From: JAGVPT01 sp035505655
Lineage (GTDB): Bacteria; Bacteroidota; Ignavibacteria; UBA10030; UBA8401
DNA: 64,000 nucleotides
Direction: 5' to 3'
Assembly: GCA_035505655.1 (NCBI GenBank)
Contig: DATJQP010000099.1
Coordinates: 1 to 64,000, forward strand
Part shown: positions 59,843 to 64,000 of the stretch, in pieces
Numbering within the stretch: the stretch's first letter is position 1
Layout: the number at the start of each line of letters is the position of its first letter
Position numbers and translations under genes: made by a program
Notes under the pieces: model-generated
Told to the model about the DNA's origin: nothing
The model's input: only the letters and a program-made list of their open reading frames with translations
Databases searched by the model: none

Positions 59843-60628
59843 ATGACCTCACTGAAGAACAAAGTCGTCTTCATCACCGGCGCCAGCAGCGGCATCGGCG
59901 CCGCATGCGCGGTCCGGTTCGCGAAAGAGGGAGCGTCGCTGCTTCTCGCCGCCCGGCGGATCGAACGGCTCGACGTATTCGCCGAAGGGCTCGGGAAAAA
60001 CCATGGAGTCAAAGTGAAAACCCTCCACCTCGACGTCCGCAGACGCAGCGACGTTGAGCACTCGCTGGCTGCCCTTCCCGAAGCATGGCAACAGATCAGC
60101 GTGCTCGTCAACAACGCGGGGCTCGCGAGCGGTTTCGCCGCGATCCAGGAGGGGGACGTGGACGACTGGGAGAAGATGATCGACACGAATATCAAGGGAC
60201 TCCTCTACGTCACGCGGTCGGTCGTTCCCGGGATGATCCGTCGGGGCGAAGGGCATATCATCAACATCGGGTCGATTGCAGGAGATCAGTTTTACCCGAA
60301 AGGGAATGTCTACTGTGCCACAAAGGCGGCCGTTGCCGCCCTCACCAGTACTTTGCGCCTCGACCTCAACGGCTCCGGCGTTCGCGTCAGCACCGTGAAC
60401 CCCGGGCTGGTGGAGACAGAATTCAGCATCGTTCGGTTTCACGGAGACAAGGGGCGGGCGGACAAGACCTACGATGGGATGACGCCTCTCACCGGCGACG
60501 ACATCGCGGATGCCGTCGTCTATTGCGCAACGCGGCCCCCCCACGTCAATATCCAGGAGGTGGTCCTCACGCCGACGGATCAGGCATCGACGACGATCGT
60601 TCATCGCAGGCAATCCTCCGGTGCCTGA
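59843..60628 (+). CDS. Short-chain dehydrogenase/reductase, YdfG-like
   Basis: A 261-residue NAD(P)-dependent SDR. Motifs: cofactor loop TGASSGIG (about 11-18), AARR (basic residue after the second strand suggests NADPH), NNAGLA, and the catalytic Ser in NIGSIAGDQ with YCATK (Tyr-x3-Lys). It resembles YdfG, which acts on hydroxy acids such as serine or malonic semialdehyde-related substrates. I chose ATG 59843, where homology begins; an in-frame ATG at 59804, inside the YfiT gene and with GAGAG upstream, would add 13 residues. A terminator follows. Confidence 0.92.
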   Translation: MTSLKNKVVFITGASSGIGAACAVRFAKEGASLLLAARRIERLDVFAEGLGKNHGVKVKTLHLDVRRRSDVEHSLAALPEAWQQISVLVNNAGLASGFAAIQEGDVDDWEKMIDTNIKGLLYVTRSVVPGMIRRGEGHIINIGSIAGDQFYPKGNVYCATKAAVAALTSTLRLDLNGSGVRVSTVNPGLVETEFSIVRFHGDKGRADKTYDGMTPLTGDDIADAVVYCATRPPHVNIQEVVLTPTDQASTTIVHRRQSSGA

Positions 60629-60650
60629 GGGGACGGGGGAGAGAGCACGA

Positions 60651-60683
60651 AAAGGACGAAGGCAGAACGGGCTTTCGTCCTTT
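60651..60683 (+). terminator. Terminator after the SDR gene
   Basis: A perfect 10-bp stem, AAAGGACGAA (60651-60660) with TTCGTCCTTT (60674-60683), and a 13-nt loop; the T-run is short. Confidence 0.7.
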
Positions 60684-60738
60684 GCTATTTGAGGAGAGAA
60701 GTTCCTGTGGACGCTGAGATTCTTTCGGGGATTGCCGT

Positions 60739-60769
60739 TTGATGAACTACGACCTAAGCGCTATCTTTT
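60739..60769 (+). promoter_or_regulatory. Promoter of the NUDIX gene, Bacteroidota type
   Basis: TTG at 60739-60741 (part of TTTG), a 20-bp spacer, TATCTTTT at 60762-60769. The start codon is at 60815. Confidence 0.65.
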
Positions 60770-60814
60770 CAACAGCCTTTCCTTCCCCCAGTAGAGAGTT
60801 GGAGAAAGTCCTGC

Positions 60815-61390
60815 TTGGATACCATCGATCGTCTCAGGAAAAAGCTCGCACACTATGATCGCCGCGTCATTGCCGCCGGTACGCTGACGAAGTCGGCAGT
60901 GCTCATCCCGATCACAAAGAGGACCGAGGGACTGGAACTCCTCTTTACAAAAAGAACCGACAGAGTCGAGCACCACAAGGGGCAGATCTCTTTTCCGGGA
61001 GGAGCGTGCGATCCTGCGGAGACCACACCCGCTGAAACCGCCCTGCGTGAATCGCAAGAGGAGATCGGACTTCCTCCGTCTGCCGTTGCTCTTCTGGGAG
61101 CGATGGATGACATCCGGACCCCATCGGGATTCATCGTCACTCCCGTGGTAGGGTACATTGAGACACTTCCGACGCTGCATCTCAACGACGAGGAGGTGGC
61201 TGAAGTTGTTTTCGTTCCCCTCGAAAAGTTCTTCGACGAGGGCGTGCGGCGCTCAAAGTTTCGAGAGGTAGAGGGGAAGACCACCGAGGTCTTCTTCTAT
61301 GACGTCTGGAAGGAACCTGTCTGGGGGGCCACAGCCCTCTTTGTGAAAAGGCTTGTCGATCTTCTGAGAAGCCCGGAGTACTCTTCCTGA
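60815..61390 (+). CDS. NUDIX hydrolase, CoA pyrophosphatase-like (NudL type)
   Basis: A 191-residue NUDIX enzyme. The NUDIX box is GGACDPAETTPAETALRESQ followed by EEIGL (about 67-91), and the preceding HHKGQISFPGG is the UPF0035/CoA-pyrophosphatase signature that separates this group from other NUDIX proteins. It should cleave CoA or its derivatives to phosphopantetheine and 3',5'-ADP. The gene starts at TTG 60815, with GGAG about 11 bases upstream. It stands alone between a terminator and the next promoter. Confidence 0.92.
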   Translation: MDTIDRLRKKLAHYDRRVIAAGTLTKSAVLIPITKRTEGLELLFTKRTDRVEHHKGQISFPGGACDPAETTPAETALRESQEEIGLPPSAVALLGAMDDIRTPSGFIVTPVVGYIETLPTLHLNDEEVAEVVFVPLEKFFDEGVRRSKFREVEGKTTEVFFYDVWKEPVWGATALFVKRLVDLLRSPEYSS

Positions 61391-61509
61391 GGCACCACGC
61401 ACAACTCCCTTCGCCAGATCTCCTTTCTCGCTTCCGCCCGAAAAACACCGCTCATCGACAGCGAAAGGGTGCTCTCTTCGCCTGAATCCTGCCGCCCCGA
61501 GAATCTTCG

Positions 61510-61540
61510 TTGATTTTCAGACGGGTATTTTATACTTTTA
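61510..61540 (+). promoter_or_regulatory. Promoter of the parvulin lipoprotein gene
   Basis: TTG at 61510-61512, a 20-bp spacer, TACTTTTA at 61533-61540. The start codon is at 61593. Confidence 0.7.
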
Positions 61541-61592
61541 TAAACTCGTGCAGTATCCACCGGCAAAACCTGAGACAAAGGAGACGTCATCT

Positions 61593-63608
61593 ATGCAATG
61601 CCGCATCTATGCTCTGTTCCTCATCCTAGGCTTCACGCTCGCGGTTGCGATGTGGGGTTGTGGTTCGCAGGAAAACGCCGTCGTCGCGACCGTCGGCAAC
61701 GAACATATCACGCTCGGCGAGTTCAACGCTCAGTATGAAAAAGGAAACGGCGGGAAAGAGGGAGCAAAGAAGGCGACCGTCGAGGACCGGCAGAAATTCC
61801 TGGACCTCTATACGATGTTCCGCCTGAAGGTCATGGATGCCTATGCTCAGGGGTACGATCACGACCCGGATATTCTGGCAGAGCTTCGGCAGTACCGGCG
61901 AAACCTTGCCGTCACGTACCTCATCAACTCCGCGCTCACGGAGCCGGCATTGCACAGGATGTACGAACGGCAAAGCACGGATGTTCGAGTCAGCCATATT
62001 CTTCTCCAGGTCTCCGCCGGAGCGACCCCGCAGGATACACTTCTCGCCTATGAAAAGGCGATGAAGATCATCGACTCTCTCAAAAACGGGCGGTCGTTCG
62101 AGGAGCTGGCGTTGAACAATTCGATGGACGCCAACGTCAAACGAACAAAGGGGGATCTCTATTATTTTTCGGGGGGCATGATGGTGCCGGAGTTCGAGGA
62201 TGCGGCCTATTCAGTCCAGCCAGGGACGGTGGTACCGTACCCCGTGCGGACGCGATTCGGATACCATATCATCAAGGTCACCGGGCGTGAGCCGAGCCCC
62301 GGCTCCGTCAGGGTCAGCCACATCATGATAAGGCTGACACCGAAATCGACCGGCGAAGACTCCGCGAATGCGATGACGCAGCTTGAAAATATTCTCGACT
62401 CGCTGAAACATGGTGCGAAGTTCGAAGACATGGCGATGCGCTATTCTCAGGACAACTATACCAAAGGGCGGGGCGGAGATCTCGGTTTTCTCACACGCGG
62501 CAGGACGATCCCCCAGTTTGACACCGTGGCGTTCAAGCTGAAACCCGGCGAAACGTCGGGAATCGTGACAACTCCGTTCGGCCTCCACCTCATCCACGCG
62601 ACCGACTACAAGCCGGTCCAGTCGTACGACGAGATGGTCCAACAGCTCCGGACTCAATACGAGCAGGTAGGTTTCCAGAAGGATTTTAACGCCTATGCCG
62701 CCGGTCTCAAGGCGGAATATCATTTTGCGGAATCGAACGATGCCATCGCGGCATGGAGGACGTCGCTCGACAGCGTGCGGATGCGGACCGACACCCTCTG
62801 GGACACCCTTTTTACCCAGCAGACGAGGGCTATGACGGTCTATTCGTTCGCCGGCAGAAATTTTTCCGTGGACTCCGTCATCCGCTGGATCAAGGCCGAC
62901 CCCGAGCTTGAGCAGCTTCCGGTCTCGAGCCCCATGTACGTGTCGGAGCTTCTGAAGAGGGCATCGGACAAGATGGTCGTTGCGTACAAGGCGGAATCGT
63001 TGGAGTCGACCTTCCCGGGTTTCGAACAGACCATCAAGGAGTACGAAGAGGGAAGCATGCTTTTCAAAGCCGAACAGAACGCGGTGTGGAACAAAATCGT
63101 CGTCAACGATTCCACCCTCCGGCCCTACTTCGAGGCGCACCGGTCGGAGTACCGGTGGCCGGACAGGGTGAGCTTCCGGGAGATCTTTGTCAATTCGGAC
63201 AGCACCGCCCAGGTGGTATCGTTCCTCCTGGACAAACAGCATCTTCCGTTCGACTCGGTGGCGGCACACTACAACTCGCGCCTTTCCACGAAATCATCGA
63301 ACGGTGAATGGGGGCTGAACGATACGGCGGCGAACGAGCTCTATTCCCGCGCCGGCAAGATGAACGTGGGAGAGGTCTCGGGCTTCTTCCCGTACGAAAA
63401 CGGCTTTTCGATCATCAAAGTGATCTCAAAGGACCCGGCAAGGACCAAAACTCTCACCGAGGCGGGTCCGGAGGTATCGAGCGCGTATCAAGAGGCCGAA
63501 TCCAAGGCTCTCGAGAGTGAGTGGGAGAATGCCCTGCGTTCGAAATATCCCGTGAAGGAGTACAAAGAACTCCTCGGAAGCGCTCCCGCTACGGCATCGG
63601 CGAAATAA
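61593..63608 (+). CDS. Parvulin-type peptidyl-prolyl isomerase lipoprotein, SurA/PrsA-like
   Basis: Periplasmic folding factor of 671 residues. The signal peptide ends AMWGCGS with C23 as lipid site. An N-terminal SurA-like chaperone helix region (about 30-125) precedes two clear parvulin domains, about 130-230 (RVSHILLQV to RFGYHIIKVT) and 240-338 (RVSHIMIRL to PFGLHLIHAT). A third, weaker one covers about 545-650 (VSFREIFVNSD to ENGFSIIKVI). SurA has two parvulins, so this chain is longer than usual. I chose ATG 61593, with AAAGGAG upstream; a GTG at 61548 is less likely. A second SurA-like gene follows after 8 bp. Confidence 0.94.
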   Translation: MQCRIYALFLILGFTLAVAMWGCGSQENAVVATVGNEHITLGEFNAQYEKGNGGKEGAKKATVEDRQKFLDLYTMFRLKVMDAYAQGYDHDPDILAELRQYRRNLAVTYLINSALTEPALHRMYERQSTDVRVSHILLQVSAGATPQDTLLAYEKAMKIIDSLKNGRSFEELALNNSMDANVKRTKGDLYYFSGGMMVPEFEDAAYSVQPGTVVPYPVRTRFGYHIIKVTGREPSPGSVRVSHIMIRLTPKSTGEDSANAMTQLENILDSLKHGAKFEDMAMRYSQDNYTKGRGGDLGFLTRGRTIPQFDTVAFKLKPGETSGIVTTPFGLHLIHATDYKPVQSYDEMVQQLRTQYEQVGFQKDFNAYAAGLKAEYHFAESNDAIAAWRTSLDSVRMRTDTLWDTLFTQQTRAMTVYSFAGRNFSVDSVIRWIKADPELEQLPVSSPMYVSELLKRASDKMVVAYKAESLESTFPGFEQTIKEYEEGSMLFKAEQNAVWNKIVVNDSTLRPYFEAHRSEYRWPDRVSFREIFVNSDSTAQVVSFLLDKQHLPFDSVAAHYNSRLSTKSSNGEWGLNDTAANELYSRAGKMNVGEVSGFFPYENGFSIIKVISKDPARTKTLTEAGPEVSSAYQEAESKALESEWENALRSKYPVKEYKELLGSAPATASAK

Positions 63609-63616
63609 GGTCATTC

Positions 63617-64000
63617 GTGAACCGTGCAGCACATTTTTCAGTCTCCATCGCGGCATTCGTCGCCCTCTCCTGCTCGCAGCGGACCGGGCAATCGGAGGAG
63701 ATCGCGCGCGTCGACGATCAGACTCTGACGAGGGAAAAAATCCATGAGTTCTTCGACTCGACGGCGGGGATCTCCGAAGTGCAGATGAGAATGTTCGCGC
63801 GCGACTGGGTGAACAACGAGATTCTCTACCAGGAAGCGAAGCGGGAAGGGCTCGACCACTCGGATGCGGTCCTGAAGAACCTCGAGGATGCGCGCCGGCA
63901 GCTTGCGATCAATGCGCTTCTTGACAAGGAGGTATTTACCGAATCGCCTCAATCAATCTCCAACGCGGAAGCGGCCGCCTACTTCAAAACCCACGCGGAG
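63617..64000 (+). CDS. SurA-like lipoprotein, truncated by the window edge
   Basis: Partial: 128 codons are visible from GTG 63617 and the frame is open at the right edge. The N-terminus (VNRAAHFSVSIAAFVALSCS) looks like a lipoprotein signal with the lipid Cys at about residue 19. The following helices (VDDQTLTREKIHEFFDSTAG, MFARDWVNNEILYQEAKREG, ARRQLAINALLDKEVF) match the N-terminal chaperone region of SurA/PpiC proteins, and the last visible residues (SNAEAAAYFKTHAE) usually lead into the parvulin domain. It lies 8 bp after the first parvulin gene, so they form an operon for outer membrane protein folding. Confidence 0.85.
   Translation, partial: MNRAAHFSVSIAAFVALSCSQRTGQSEEIARVDDQTLTREKIHEFFDSTAGISEVQMRMFARDWVNNEILYQEAKREGLDHSDAVLKNLEDARRQLAINALLDKEVFTESPQSISNAEAAAYFKTHAE

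Noticed and set aside
1..64000. tRNA, rRNA, CRISPR array, insertion sequence or prophage
   Set aside because: No cloverleaf, rRNA-like stretch, regularly spaced repeat-spacer array, transposase or phage gene was recognised by eye; a tRNAscan/Infernal run would settle the RNA part.

Overview
The window (about 57-58% G+C by eye) looks like chromosome around a replication origin in a bacterium of the FCB group, most likely Bacteroidota/Ignavibacteriota-like. Three things point that way. First, about a dozen genes are preceded by a TTG, 19-20 bp, TAnnTT(T/A) promoter, the Bacteroidota-type signal, instead of a -35/-10 pair. Second, the CoaBC protein has PAMD where enterobacteria have PAMN. Third, the gene content fits: lipoprotein parvulins, a GMC dehydrogenase with a Tat-signal subunit, YicC-Gmk-RpoZ-CoaBC, and MlaEFD. 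The species cannot be named from this window. I saw no rRNA, tRNA, insertion sequence or CRISPR array.

Layout. 1-3000: dnaA on the minus strand, with clusters of DnaA boxes on both sides and an AT-rich unwinding element at 289-336, which suggests a bipartite oriC. 3.0-5.7 kb: rpmH-rnpA-yidD-yidC. 5.7-15.3 kb, minus strand: a duplicated membrane protein, an acyltransferase-like membrane protein with a secreted GH13 glycosidase, and an RND efflux operon (adaptor, pump, TolC). 15.7-27.8 kb, plus strand: haem lipoprotein, typA, SpoIIE-type phosphatase, Fn3-like lipoprotein, M28 peptidase, amidohydrolase, deoxynucleoside kinase, and a large helicase-like protein with eroded C-terminal motifs. 27.9-32.4 kb: C-terminal processing protease (minus), then VKOR, a Tat-signal subunit and a GMC dehydrogenase. 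32.5-39.9 kb: dnaN-recF-DUF721(DciA-like)-gyrB-gyrA. 40.2-45.3 kb: a lipoprotein/coiled-coil pair, a small unknown gene, mlaE-mlaF-mlaD and an RRM protein. 45.3-49.4 kb: methyltransferase, acyl-CoA ligase, endonuclease IV. 49.4-56.7 kb, minus strand: yicC-gmk-rpoZ-coaBC-udg-dnaB-DUF1460-HDOD. 56.8-64 kb, plus strand: NFACT/RqcH, a REC-DHp protein, YfiT-like, SDR, NUDIX, a multi-parvulin lipoprotein and the start of a second SurA-like lipoprotein.

How it fits together. The window holds much of the replication core (DnaA, DnaB, DnaN, RecF, gyrase and a DciA-like candidate DnaB loader), part of the ribosome and membrane-insertion machinery, and envelope upkeep (YidC, Mla, RND efflux, parvulins, Ctp).

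The most unusual material is outside the familiar genes: a 26-unit heptanucleotide array filling the gyrB-gyrA gap, with related heptamers at four more intergenic sites; a palindromic element at the 3' end of gyrA; small REP-like hairpins; terminator hairpins between promoter and start codon of rpmH and typA; a DnaA-box cluster over the NFACT promoter 55 kb from dnaA; and the degenerate SF1 helicase-like protein.
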